From Saussurea involucrata (taxonomy: Eukaryota > Streptophyta > Magnoliopsida > Asterales > Asteraceae), in the NCBI GenBank assembly GCA_033807775.1, contig CM066313.1, forward strand, positions 88,041,484 to 88,105,483: 64,000 bases of DNA, in the 5' to 3' direction. Shown one piece after another: positions 10,837 to 21,869 of this stretch. The notes beneath the pieces are model-generated. The model saw nothing but the letters and a program-made list of their open reading frames with translations, did not search any database and was not told the origin of the DNA. Numbering within the stretch: the first letter of the stretch is position 1; every line of letters starts with the position of its first letter. The position numbers and the translations under genes were made by a program.

Positions 10837-11312
10837 GACGATGATTAGTTGGCTTGCTACCGACTAATGTGGCCATGGTAACGAGGATGAGGATGAGTGG
10901 AGCACGATGCACGAGTCTTGTTTGGTATTTATATATGTGTGGTATATGTGGTATTTATATACAAGAGGTATATGTGTGTATGGGCGAAAGGTTTCATATA
11001 AACTATTTTAATACAAAGGATTTACATAAAAGGTTTATAATGATTTTGGAAAGGACCGGGATTAACTCACTAGACCCGTTTGGTCTAACCCTCATTTTGT
11101 TTTCAAAAATATGTTTTCCAGGTTAAGGATCGGCAGGAGAGGATGAAGTGTAGGGAGCTTTTGACGGATGTTGATTAGGAAGCTTTTATATGTTTTGTAA
11201 TGTCAAGACTATTGAGACCGTACTTGGTTTGTGATGTACCTTTTATTATGAATGTAATGAAGTTATGCAATGTATTTTATTTGTTGTATGTTTGGGAAAC
11301 CGGGTTGTTACA

Positions 11313-12592
11313 AATGGTATCAGAGCCCTAGTTTAAGAGATTTAGGTATTTGGATTTATACCTAGACTTAAACTGCATGTGAAGTAGGATGTCCTTATTA
11401 TTTTAGAACATTGGGATGTTAAGTATAAAAAGGTAGAAGGAACATCATGTAAGGTATGTTCAAATTACACCTGGCCAGTGTAAGCGGGAACTTACAAGTA
11501 CATGTTGAACCGGAATATCTTGTTATATTGGGTATGTGCTTACGTGTATATTAACCTTGTTGAAATCAACAGAGTGGCAAGTCGAACTCGACGTATGGAT
11601 AGAGATGAAGACAGGTATATTTCTATAAACTTTATACGTGCTAAAGTGTTATCTGACTTCGGTGCAAACCGATTCTGTTGTGTTTTCAATTTTATTATTT
11701 GTGTTAGAAAAATATTTGATAATTGTGTTAGAGATATAGAAGGGTGTGTTTAATTATTGTTGTTCTAATCTGTTAGTGTGGAGTGTGATGGCTTGAGTGT
11801 AAAGAATAATAGCGGTATGTAGAACGTGATGAATTGTGTGTGGAAGGTAACGATAGTGCGTAAAGTCTTGACCTAGTCATGAAGGCGACAGTTTAGTATG
11901 TTGTGTAGATTATACTTAATGTGATTGTTGACGCTATCAAGAAAGGTATTGTTTAAATGTGTGGGGTAATGTGGATAAGATGGTGGCAGTTCATAATTAG
12001 TGAATGTGCGAGGTGTAGTAGTGATGAATTTCGTGAGATTAAGTGGTGGATTTGTGAGGATATGGAGTGAGTATAAGTGGAAACCTCTGCTCGGAATTTT
12101 GTTTGTAAGTTGTGTGAAGGTGTCAAAAGTATGTGGGGAGAGGTATGGATGTCTAGGCGGTGTGTAGTAGTGTTATTCAAGAATAAGATAATGGAGTGGC
12201 AATAGATGGTTAGCTAAAGAATAGAGTATTACCGTTTGAGAAATGGAAAATGTGAAGTTATTTTGAGCATTGAGTGTGATTTCGGATTGACTCGATTAAG
12301 CTTCTGATATGAGGTATGGTGAAGTTGTTAGTAAAGTATAGTAGTTGTTGAAATTAGGTGCGTGCAATTGGTTTGGAGGCGAAAGAAAGCTAGCTTATAG
12401 GATCTGTTAAGAGTGAGTACCTTCTAGTGTGCTATCCTTGGAGAAAACGTGTTTTATGTTGAGAAGAGAATGGGAGAAAGTAGTCGAATGTAATGATCAG
12501 AGTGAAGGACCATTGGATAGGACATGATAGTAGTTACCCTCGTTTATTGCTTAACCGAATTCCGGGACGGAATTCTTTTAAGGGGGAGATAA
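11313..12592 (+). pseudogene. Interior of element B with protease relic
   Basis: Non-coding overall. A frame at 11502-11750 still shows RAKVLSDFGANRF followed by DNCVRDIEG. These align with AKVLFDSGANRSF and EDCVIDIEG of the gag-protease of element F. The aspartic protease motif D-S/T-G has become D-F-G. This points to descent from a coding gypsy element by large deletions. The rest has no recognisable motif. Confidence 0.65.
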
Positions 12593-14196
12593 TGTAATAC
12601 CCCGGGTAAATCCGTTAGTTAAAAATTCAATTTCGTTAAGTTTATTTAACCTTAAAGTTACTATTTAGGGTAAGTTTGGATAAGTTTATAAGATAAAGGT
12701 GTTTTAGTCTTTAATGAAGAGTTTAGGGGCTAGATGGGTAAATTAAGTTAATAATATCTGATTAGGTGTCAAGTTATCCTCACATCAGCAGAAAATCAGT
12801 AGGTGTGTGTGTGTATTTTGAGAGAAAAAGGGAGAAGAAGAAAAGAAGGGTAAAGGCATCAAATTGATTCATTTGGAAGTGTTTGAGGTATGTTTTCTTT
12901 ACATATTATGTGTATAATTGATAGCTGAATGTTTCTATCGGAGTAGAATAGTTAGAATTACTTCTGTTAATGATTCAGTCGATTTCTGGGTGAAAATGGG
13001 ATAAACAGTCAGAGGTGTCCGGATAATATGAAGGTATCCGGGTAGTTTCTTGAGTGGTGTCCGGGTAGTTTATTGATAGTGTCCGGATGATTTGTTTGAG
13101 AGTTTCCGGGTGATTTAGAGTCCGGATGGCATCCGGATTCCTCGTGTTGTCCGGATTAGTCTTGCTGTCCGGATTACTGAGGTTGTCCGGAAAAGTCTTG
13201 TTGTCCGGAAAAAGTGGTGTTGTCCGGGTTGTTTGGGTTGTCCGGATAACTTGGCTGTTTGGGTAATTTTGAGGATAAAAGTTATGTAGATGTATCTAGA
13301 GTCTATAACCTGCTAGTAAGTCTTATACATAAGTTGGTAAGGAGATATTTGTATGTAAATGGTTTCAGATTCTGAGGTATTTGGATAAAGGAACGGATAG
13401 CTCGGAGAAAGGCTTGGAAGCGTATTTTAAGCATTCAAGGTGAGTTTTACTTTAAAAGTATTTTCAACTGGAATACATACGTATGGTTTGGGAATGTGAT
13501 AATTTGTGATTAATGTGCTTATATGTATGGTGTACATGATTGATAATATATTGAGATATATATTGTGGTTATATTGCACGAAACGAGTATAGGTGAGCCG
13601 AATTATTGTTCGGCGGGGCTGTATGGAAATACAGCGGGGCTGCCTGAAATGGCAGTGGAGCTGTAGGTAATTGCAGCGGGGCTGTATGTAATTACAGTGG
13701 AGTCGACTGTATGGTACAGTGACGATGATTAGTTGGCTTGCTACCGACTAATGTGGCCATGGTAACGAGGATGAGGATGAGTGGAGCACGATGCACGAGT
13801 CTTGTTTGGTATTTATATATGTGTGGTATATGTGGTATTTATATACAAGAGGTATATGTGTGTATGGGCGAAAGGTTTCATATAAACTATTTTAATACAA
13901 AGGATTTACATAAAAGGTTTATAATGATTTTGGAAAGGACCGGGATTAACTCACTAGACCCGTTTGGTCTAACCCTCATTTTGTTTTCAAAAATATGTTT
14001 TCCAGGTTAAGGATCGGCAGGAGAGGATGAAGTGTAGGGAGCTTTTGACGGATGTTGATTAGGAAGCTTTTATATGTTTTGTAATGTCAAGACTATTGAG
14101 ACCGTACTTGGTTTGTGATGTACCTTTTATTATGAATGTAATGAAGTTATGCAATGTATGTTATTTGTTGTATGTTTGGGAAACCGGGTTGTTACA
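12593..14196 (+). repeat. 3' LTR of element B
   Basis: Same length as the 5' LTR, with about four substitutions, for example C/T near 12632 and T/C near 13313. Donor-like GT is at 12888, the hairpin at 13955-13971 and the acceptor-like AG at 14004-14005. Confidence 0.95.
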
Positions 14197-14201
14197 TTTA
14201 A

Positions 14202-14918
14202 GTCTTAACATGTTGTGCTTAAGAGTATAGTATGTTAGTGTTTCTTTTATATTATAGGCATTGCATTGCGAGAAGTATATATTAGGAAGTGGGTTGGTAG
14301 TCTAGCAGTCTTAAATGATTATGTTTTAGAATTTTCGAATTAATGATATAGCTATAGTTATCAAACTTGGTTATCCGTATGAAAAGCTGAAATTGGGTTA
14401 GTCAGAATGTTTTTGGTATTCGATGAATTAGTTAAGGGTGCATGATTATTGCTAGAATACCTTATAAGTTCGAATATGGATGACATATACTTGGCGGTAC
14501 ATTATGGTTTTGAGAAATTGGTTATCAAATGATTAGTGATTTTAGTATCGTTTGTATAGATGTTTTAATATGGAATATTTGGTATGCAATTCAAATAAAT
14601 TTAAAGACTTTTAGTTGGGGATATATGATTGCTCGAGTCAAATGTTTCGAATTAGAATTTGACTTTTTCTGGCGATACTAGTTGTGCAATCTTGTATTTA
14701 GAACTAAGATATATGTTATATTTTGATGATTTTGGTGGAAAGTTTGTTACTGTCTTATTATAAATAGAGTTATTCTAATTGAGATGATAAATGGGACTTT
14801 GAAGTAATTTTGGTGTTTTATCTCTTGCATTAAGATTAAATTGTAACTTGTGAGTATTCGTACTATGAGACTTTAGATTATGAATTTGGAAGACCAAATT
14901 CTTTAAAGTTTGGTGGAT
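14202..14918. other. AT-rich filler right of element B
   Basis: Non-coding continuation of the sequence at 9516-9703. I find no LTR ends, motifs or open frames. It sits where element A should encode the integrase C-terminus, so that part was replaced. Confidence 0.5.
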
Positions 14919-15489
14919 TGTAATAACCTCAGCGTTTGTATAATTTGGAGATTAATATACCTTAATTAAGTATTTAATGATCAATATTTTGATTATCTGT
15001 CGAGAACTTACGAGATAAGGTATTGTTGAAGGTTTCCCCAACTCGTGGCATCAGACGTTTCGGTCTCAAAGGAAAGTTGAATCCGAGGAATATCGGTCCC
15101 TTTGAAATTCTGGAAAGGGTTGGAGATGTGGCTTACCGATTAGTTCTACCGCCGCAATTGTCCCATATACATAATATGTTCTATCTCTCTCTTCGTTTCG
15201 TGGGTACATCTATCATCCCTTACACGTTATTGATTATCCTTTAGAGTGTATAGAACCTGATATGTCTTATCATGGGGAGCGTGAAACGATTCTTGATCGT
15301 GATGAAAGAGGTACACGAAAGAGAGTGATTCCTTTCGTAAAAGTTTTAATCACTCGGAACGTGAGGCGACGTGGGAAACTGAGGACCATATGCGACGCGA
15401 CGGGAGTACCCTGAGTTCTTTGATCGATGTAAGTTTCCTATCTAAACTCGATTTCGAGGACGAAATTTCTTTTTAAGGGGGGGAATAAT
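14919..15489 (+). mobile_element. 3' internal end of element A
   Basis: Duplicate of 1155-1727. About 105 bp of unplaced sequence starting TGTAATAACC precedes the integrase tail (KVSPTRGIRRFGLKGKL) and degenerate chromodomain, followed by a polypurine tract (15475-15486) next to LTR A2. Relative to the left copy it has an extra local deletion (near 15349), so both copies are decayed. Confidence 0.8.
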
Positions 15490-17881
15490 TGTAATACCCC
15501 GCTTTAAAAACATTAACTTTAACTTCCCCAAAATGTATCATATTTGAATGTCAATCAAATATAGTTGAGGGGTTAAATCCGTTAACTAACCAAAGTTTTA
15601 ATAATTAAAAATAAATTAAAGCATAATCAATAAATATGCATATCAATTAAAGATCAAAAGTGAGAGTAAACATCAAAATCGTCCACCGCCTTCATCTTCA
15701 TTATATTCTCTCTCTCTCTCTCTAAACTTTCCTTCTCTCTCTAAAATTTCTCATATTTTGTTCAAGTAATCAAAGATTCAATTACATATTCGGAATCCTC
15801 TCTTCAAATCCTTCGTAGAGGTATAATTTCTCTCTAGTTTGCTAAGATTTTGTGTATTCTTGAATTGGAATTATAATTGAGTCTAGGTTTAGATTATGTT
15901 GTGGTATTTCAAATTTGGTGATAAATACGTGTTTAGAAATGTTTGGTTTTGTCAAAAATGAAGTAGGTTTAAAAAGGGTAAAGTTTAGAATCAAAATGGT
16001 CAGTTTGTGTTTATAAAGTGTTCGGTTAATTGTCTAAAAGAATAAAGTTTCATGATTAAGCTTAAGAGATTAACCATTAAGCTTCATTTTGACGTTTAGT
16101 ATGTTAATTTGTATTTGGAACATGTTTAATTGAGTAAAAGTTGAAGTTTGGTTCATAAAAGTGAATAAGGAAAAGTTTGGAAATCGGACGTTACGGTATG
16201 TGCAGGTTCAGTACTTTGACAGCGCATAAGTCACAAACCGTAAGTCCGATTGAGCTCAAATTTTGCAGGTAGAAGGTACTCGATGTGTACTACAACTCTT
16301 AGGAAGAGTCTTAAGTCTAGTTGTGACCCTAAGTAGCTCAAAAATGTGTGTTTTTGGGACTGATCACTGTGTACTCAGGATCAGTCCTGTGTTTTTATAA
16401 AATTCATATAAAATCAATGAATGATCCAAATGAAGTAATTCCAATTCCGGTAGAACCGTAAGAGGTCATAGAACAGCTTTCATTAAGATCTTATAATCTG
16501 TTTTGGTCTCTAAGTATGAGAAAAATGCTCGAAAGGAAGGGGTTTTGGAGCTGTCAAAATGCAATTCCGCAATATGTGTCGAGTTTAGTTCGAAATGTGT
16601 ATTGGGCTGTTCGTTTTGAAATTTAAGTTGCTTAGATACCATTAGAACCAAAATTCAGTATTAGAATAATTATGATGTGAGTTTTATGTTGTGCAAGTGA
16701 TAACAATTTATAGTTTAAATAGGTACTCGAGCTCGTACAACTCCGTCGTGAACCTCGTTTGATCGTGCGTTACATCTCAATTCAATTAAGGTATGGATTT
16801 CACTTCCTTTGATTCGTGGGCAACTATTTGTTGTAGTTGACCCTTCCTAAAGGTGGTTCACCGCCTTGTGATTGATCAACCGAACGTGATCAACAAATGT
16901 GTAATTATACACACACACACATTGATTTTAGTTTATTGAAACATTTGTTTGAACCTTTTTGCTTTTCATTGATATGTGTCTCGTATGGAATTGATTATGA
17001 AACTTTCTGACGTATATTGAACTTGATTTTTATGAACGCCATTTGGGTAAGTGGCATATGTTTTATTTCCGATGATTTTAGAACAACCCAATTAATGGGC
17101 ACATTATTTGGGATGCCTTCTATGGCGGCTTTGTAGTCATGGTGTCTTGCAGGTGGACTCGGTCCACCAGAGTTAGGCCCCATAGTGGCTTCCGTGAACC
17201 CGACTCTGTGGACTAGGCCGACTTTGTTGGCTCCAGGGCGGATGGATCGATCCTATAACTTTTACCCACAGAACATGTGACCGTGGTTAAATTCACGGGG
17301 GACTCGGGTGTGTGTGTCTGTACGCCGACCCAATAATTCGTGTGGTTTGGCCACCCCACGAACACTTGAACAGGAATTGACGGAATTGATTTATTTTACG
17401 TTTTGAAGTTAAAGTGTGAACCTTTATTGAGATTTTTGCTTTCGAATATTACTGATCATCTCTTTTGAATAAAATGAATTATCGTCTTGAGTTTTATAAA
17501 ACGTTTCTTCAATTGAATTTTAAGTCTTCCGCTTTATTGTTGATGTGTTTATTATTATTCCAAATTTATATTATAATCCATTCACTGATCCCATGCTCAG
17601 CCGTGTTTCTTGTTTTCTGACATGGCAGGTTCCAAGTGACATTGATGGGGACGGGACTTGAGATCGAGCGTGAATTTTTGGAGTTTTTAGACTCGTTTTA
17701 ATATATAAGTGTTATAAGTTTATAATCCTTTTTGAGATGTAATATTTTGGGATGTAAAACATACTTTAAAAGTTGTAATCCGTTTTAGAGTTTATTAGTA
17801 GCTCTGAATTAGTTGTGTAATTATGTTAGGTCCCGTTAGTGACATCAACCGTTCTGGACAACGTGGACGGGGGATGTTACA
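15490..17881 (+). repeat. LTR A2 (3' LTR), uninterrupted
   Basis: 2392 bp, TGTAATACCCCGC to GGGGATGTTACA. It lacks the Harbinger and solo-LTR insertions of LTR A1 and so serves as the empty-site reference. Donor-like GT is at 15821. The hairpin equivalent to 6624-6639 carries one mismatch (about 17584-17600). The acceptor-like AG is at 17627-17628. It is inserted into the integrase domain of a copia relic. Confidence 0.9.
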
Positions 17882-17886
17882 AAACA

Positions 17887-19010
17887 AAACTCTAGCCCAT
17901 TATCATTCCGGAGATATTTGACATGCTTGTTGGTTTACTTCTCTATATTGTTTTTCTAATCACTGAATGTAGCAAACACATCATTTTTATGTTTCCAGAA
18001 ATAAGCCCATACCTTTCGCGAGTAGTCGTTAATAATCATCAGATGTAAATTGTACCACCATCTGAAGGGACTTGCCCCGGTCCCTATAAGTCAGAATGCA
18101 CGTACTCGAGAATCGTCTTGGTCGTATGAGTTGAGCTTGAGAATTACACCTTTTGTTTCCCATAAATAAACACAATGCTCACAGAATGGAAGCTTCTTGA
18201 TTGCTTAGTTACCTAAAAGCTTCCTTTTTCTCAACTCCATCATATCAGCTTCAATCATATGTCCGAGTCTCATATGCCACAACTTCATTTTATCAACATT
18301 CGAAAGAGCCGATGAAGCTAACTACCCATGATGGTAGTGCACTAGTGCCTGTCAGAACATAGATTCGCATTTTGCCAAGTACTCTTCAAATAGACGAGAG
18401 AACTTCTAACCACTTTGATAACTCCACCATCACCGATGAATTTGTAACCTTTGATCTCAAGACTACTGAGTGAAACCAGGTTCATTACCTAAAGTCTAGA
18501 TGACCCCGTCATACATCTTGATTCATACATTACATTGACCTATGATCTTGCATAAAGAACCATTCCCAACCCAAACTGATCCCAAGCAAGGCTAATAAGT
18601 GGAAACTAAAAACCAGCCACGGTTTGGGCACATATGGTAGGTACATCCCGAGATAAGAATTCAATCGGGTGGTAAAGCATTCACATCATCCGTCACAACC
18701 ATCAAATCACCCATATCATCTTCAGATACATCCGTGTGAGATTAGCTAGCAAACTCCTTTCTTTGTCTATGTTTTTGTTCTGTAATTTGTAGCACTCATC
18801 AATAACGTGACCATTTTCTTACAAAAGTGGATTTCGACCTTAATCTCCCTGGGCTCTTGAAATCTCTCTGGTTGTCTCCCTCTCACACTAAGGCCTTCAG
18901 CCGCCTTAATCACACTAGCATTTTGTTTCATCTTGTTATTTGCATTCAAAGATGCATAGACCTCCTTCAAGGACAAAGAATCTCGGCTATAACTAGTGGT
19001 ATCCATGAAA
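17887..19010 (-). pseudogene. Ty1/copia integrase relic
   Basis: On the minus strand this encodes the GAG-pre-integrase zinc region (LWHMRLGHMIEADMMELR, 18249-18292; then FCEHCVYLW) and integrase core segments (INDYSRKVWAYFWKH; RNDNGLEF at the left edge). These are typical of plant TNT1-94-like copia elements. Several stops and frame changes are present. The core is cut at 17882 by LTR A2, and no RT is found on the far side, so the element is 3'-truncated. Confidence 0.85.
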
Positions 19011-19464
19011 TTAGCAAATGGCGGTGGCAATGAACACGAGAATCAAACCCAAATCTTCTTCATCGAATGACACATCCAAGTTCTTCAAACCATCAACTAT
19101 CTCTTTTAACATTGAGATGTGTTCGCTGATAGAGCCACCCTCTTGAAATCGTTGAGTATACAAATTCATGTGGAGTTTGTTGGGTAATCTCGTGGTCATC
19201 AACAATCTATCTAACTTCACCCACATTCCAGCCGTATTAGTCTCATCACACATATCTTGTAACACATCGTTTGACAAGTATAGACGAATTTGAGATATCG
19301 CTCTCAAATTGTTGTATTCATTCAACTCCTCGTTCCATGCATCGGGCATCGCATCACGATCCTCGATACACCATGTAAACCCATTTGTATCAAAACATCT
19401 CTCATTTTAATCTTCCAAAGAGCAAACTGTTTGTTCCTATCTAGCAACGGCAAATCGATCTTCA
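19011..19464 (-). pseudogene. Ty1/copia gag relic
   Basis: Encodes a copia gag (UBN2/DUF4219-type): MKIDLPLLDRNKQFALWK at the start (ATG near 19464), then WNEELNEYNN, IRLYLSNDVLQDMCDETN, MWVKLDRLLMT and LPNKLHMNLYTQRF. A frame shift near 19350 separates the first 40 or so residues from the rest, and a stop ends it at 19011. Its orientation and spacing fit the integrase relic downstream. Confidence 0.85.
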
Positions 19465-20202
19465 TGGTCGACATCGTCTTCAAAACCCATAAAATAGAGA
19501 TTGAATTAGTCGAACTTACCCTTCCTAGTTATATTGTGAATCTTCTAGACATACCTCTTAATGAATTAGAAGACCTAGTATACTATAGTGTGTGATTTGA
19601 TCCAAGACCCAAAAATTGAACTCAAACGTGATCGTATGCGGAAACAATAAATAGTAACTCTCAACGGAAACAATAATCAACCACAAAATATAAACGTAAC
19701 TTAACGAAAATATAGAGGCGGATCCAGAAAATCTTCGAAGTGGTTGCACCAACTAACTATCATAAAAGAAATAAAATTTAATTAAAAAAAATCGGTTTTA
19801 TTAACAAAAATTAACCTCAATTATTAATAAATTATTCCCACTTTCAAGAACTTTCCATGTTTTTTCCAGGGAAAAGTACACTAAAACCCAACGGACTTTC
19901 ACATTAGGAATGATTAAGTCCTTGGACAATTTTTTGGAACAAAGAAACCATTGCACTTTTTAAAACCTGTTAAATAAACCATTGGACTTTCATATTAGGA
20001 ATGATTAAGTCCCTGGACAATTTTTTGAAACAAATAAACCATTGCACTTTTTATGAATAAACCAAACCAAAGTTACCAAAAGTTGCGCCAAATTTACCAA
20101 AGGTTGCACAAAAAAAAGCCAAAAATTGCATCAAATTTACCAAAAGTTGTGCTAAAATATTAAAAAGTAATGTCTAATCTATGTTAAGGTCGTGACAATG
20201 AA

Positions 20203-20514
20203 CTATTCTTCATTTGGTGGAGATGCAACCACTTGACTTTCTTGTAACTCTTCTTGACGGTCTTCGTCATTTGAAATTAAATATGGTTGGATGCCGTCGG
20301 GCCATGCTGGTTGTGGCATTCTGTAAACCCAATCTCCTAATCCTAATTACTGAATACACCACCAAGGGAAGCAATGAAGCTTCTAAAATATTCCTAGCTG
20401 GTTGTACCTTGCTCAGTAAATGTTCCCGTCTCTTTTCGCTTCTTGAGGTTTTCAAATCTCTGCTGAACCTGTCCCACATAAATAAGTGAGTCATTTAAAA
20501 CAGCATACAGTAAT
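20203..20514 (-). pseudogene. Captured two-exon 3' gene fragment
   Basis: Two exons with consistent splice sites. Exon 20408-20514 (acceptor CAG before 20514; donor CAAG/GTACAA) contains the stretch QVQQRFENLKKRKETG. Exon 20203-20342 (acceptor TTAG) contains LGDWVYRMPQPAWPDG and ends PPNEE with TAG. The 65-bp intron joins the exons in phase 1, and both stay open for a total of 81 codons, so this looks like the C-terminus of a real plant protein. I do not recognise the family. It lies inside Mutator inverted repeats, so it was probably acquired by capture. Whether it is expressed is unknown. Confidence 0.6.
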
Positions 20515-20624
20515 CTGGTGAGGTATAAACTTCAGTTTGATTTGGGTATAAACTTCAAAGTTTTACACGTTCCAATAATCTGGTGATTATTTATGTAAAA
20601 AACGTCTCTCCTTGAGTGACTATA

Positions 20625-20846
20625 GGCAGCCGGCGAGAAACCCTGGCGAGAGGCAGCCGGCGAAACACTGAAATCAGGCGAGAGGAATCCGGCGAGAGAC
20701 AGCCGGCGAGAAGCAGCCGGCGAGAAGAAGCCGGCGAAACACTGAAATCAGGCGAGAGGAAGCCGGCGAGAGGCAGTCGACGAGAAGAAGCCCGCGAGAA
20801 GAAGCCGGCGAGAAGCAGCCGGCGAGAAGAAGCCGGCGAGAAACGA
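20625..20846. repeat. GC-rich tandem repeat in the Mutator element
   Basis: About 14-15-bp units of AGCCGGCGAGAAGA type, repeated about 14 times with variation, including a longer unit that recurs (GAAACACTGAAATCAGGCG). The Arg/Glu-rich open frame across it is a repeat translation and not evidence of a protein. Confidence 0.8.
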
Positions 20847-21869
20847 TGCAGGTGGTCTCGGTGGGATGTGCAGGGGTTTAGAAACGATGTGGAATTGTGG
20901 ATTAGGAAAGCTATTTAGGGTTTATTTTTTAAATAAAGTTTTAATTACCTGCTGTTCAAGTTGTAGGTTACCATTAGGAAGTAATTGATATGTTTTTATA
21001 AGTGTAAGGATATATTTAGTATTTTTTAAAAAGTGCAATGGTTTCTTTGTTCCAAAAAATTGTCCAAGGACTTAATCATTCCTAATGTGAAAGTCCGTTG
21101 GGTTTTAGTGTACTTTTCCCTTTTTTCCAAATAAAATTTCACACAAATCCTTAAACTTTCAATGATTGTGGTTGCACACAACCAAATCTATGGTTTCACC
21201 ATTAACAAATTTAAAAAACTTACACTTCATGGAACAAAATATGTGGTTGCATGTGATACCACAATAGTTGATGTGGATCCGCCCATGCGAAAATAAATAA
21301 GAGAGAACGACACGGGATTTAATTACGTGGAAACCCCAAAACGGGAAAAATCACGAGTGGAAGAGACCACCGAGAAGTCCACTATAATCGATCGATGTTA
21401 CAATACTTGAGAAACGGAGGAATCGGTAAAGACTATACATATTTTATGCTATCCGAATTGTCTTTTCATTGGGGAGAATGAAAATCGATGTATCATAATA
21501 TTTGCTTATATTAAATCACCCTTGAAGGAATTCTAGAAAAACTAGTCCAAAAATGTAACCAAGGGCTTTCCGATAAGCAAACAAAACAGTGGCTAAAGCC
21601 ACTTATCATGCGGGTTTGAAGGCAATGAAAATCACCTTGCTTTGAATGAAGATTCCAGTGTACAAAGTGAGTTACCATGCGAGTTTAGGAGCAACGGTAT
21701 TGTTTGGTAAAAGTAAACTAACTTTTTTGAGTAATCGTTTGGACGCATATAAGTTAGCTTATAAGTCAGCTTACAAGATAGCTTATTGATAAGCTACTTG
21801 AAGTAGATTTCGAGGAACTTTTTGACACTTTTTCTAATCATGACTCTCATTAATATTATTATTATTAAA

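Larger units (their letters stand above)
9709..11312 (+). repeat. 5' LTR of element B
   Basis: Begins TGTAATACCCCGGG and ends CCGGGTTGTTACA. In order it has a purine-rich leader (9935-10003) ending TTTGAG before a donor-like GTATGT at 10004; a TCCGG array (10134-10363); a hairpin array (10713-10836); the block GTTGGCTTGCTACC (10849-10862); the hairpin TAGACC-cgttt-GGTCTA (11071-11087) with CTAAC at its 3' arm; a pyrimidine-rich stretch; and a CAG acceptor-like site at 11119-11121. A 90-codon open frame at 10854 recurs in the other LTR simply because the LTRs are copies. Confidence 0.95.
9709..14196 (+). mobile_element. Element B, young non-autonomous gypsy LTR element
   Basis: Two LTRs of exactly 1604 bp (9709-11312, 12593-14196) flank a 1280-bp interior. 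The target duplication TTTAA is perfect (9704-9708, 14197-14201). The primer site TGGTATCAGAGC is at 11315-11326 and the polypurine tract AAGGGGGAGA at 12580-12589. By eye the LTRs differ at only about four positions, so the insertion is recent. The interior is far too short for gag-pol and holds only a protease relic, so the element must depend on proteins of a relative. Confidence 0.95.
19870..21120. mobile_element. Mutator-type element with captured gene (Pack-MULE-like)
   Basis: Inverted repeats of about 100 bp start GGGAAAAGTACACTAAAACC on both ends. The target duplication TTTTTTCCA is a perfect 9 bp (19861-19869, 21121-21129), as expected for Mutator. Its 1251 bp encode no transposase. 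They carry a two-exon gene end on the minus strand (20203-20514) and a GC-rich tandem repeat (20625-20846). Confidence 0.88.
19713..21287. mobile_element. hAT-type non-autonomous element
   Basis: Ends TAGAGGCGGATCCA and TGGATCCGCCCATG form short imperfect inverted repeats. The flanking octamer CGAAAATA is perfect on both sides (19705-19712, 21288-21295), and an 8-bp duplication is diagnostic of hAT. No transposase is seen. Its interior is mostly occupied by a Mutator-type element. Confidence 0.85.
19589..21860 (-). repeat. Probable copia LTR/leader, interrupted by a hAT element
   Basis: The sequence upstream of the gag relic resumes after the hAT insertion. It carries the AACCCCAAAACGGGAAAAATC-type block (about 21332-21352) often seen in plant copia LTRs. 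The ends are not clear, so the boundaries are approximate. No other gene is visible here. Confidence 0.45.

Noticed and set aside
10854..11126. 90-codon frame duplicated exactly at 13738-14010
   Set aside because: Identical because it lies in the two LTRs of element B; no domain, and it crosses the conserved acceptor structure.
20616..20918. Arg/Glu-rich 100-codon frame
   Set aside because: Translation of a 14-15-bp tandem repeat within the Mutator element.
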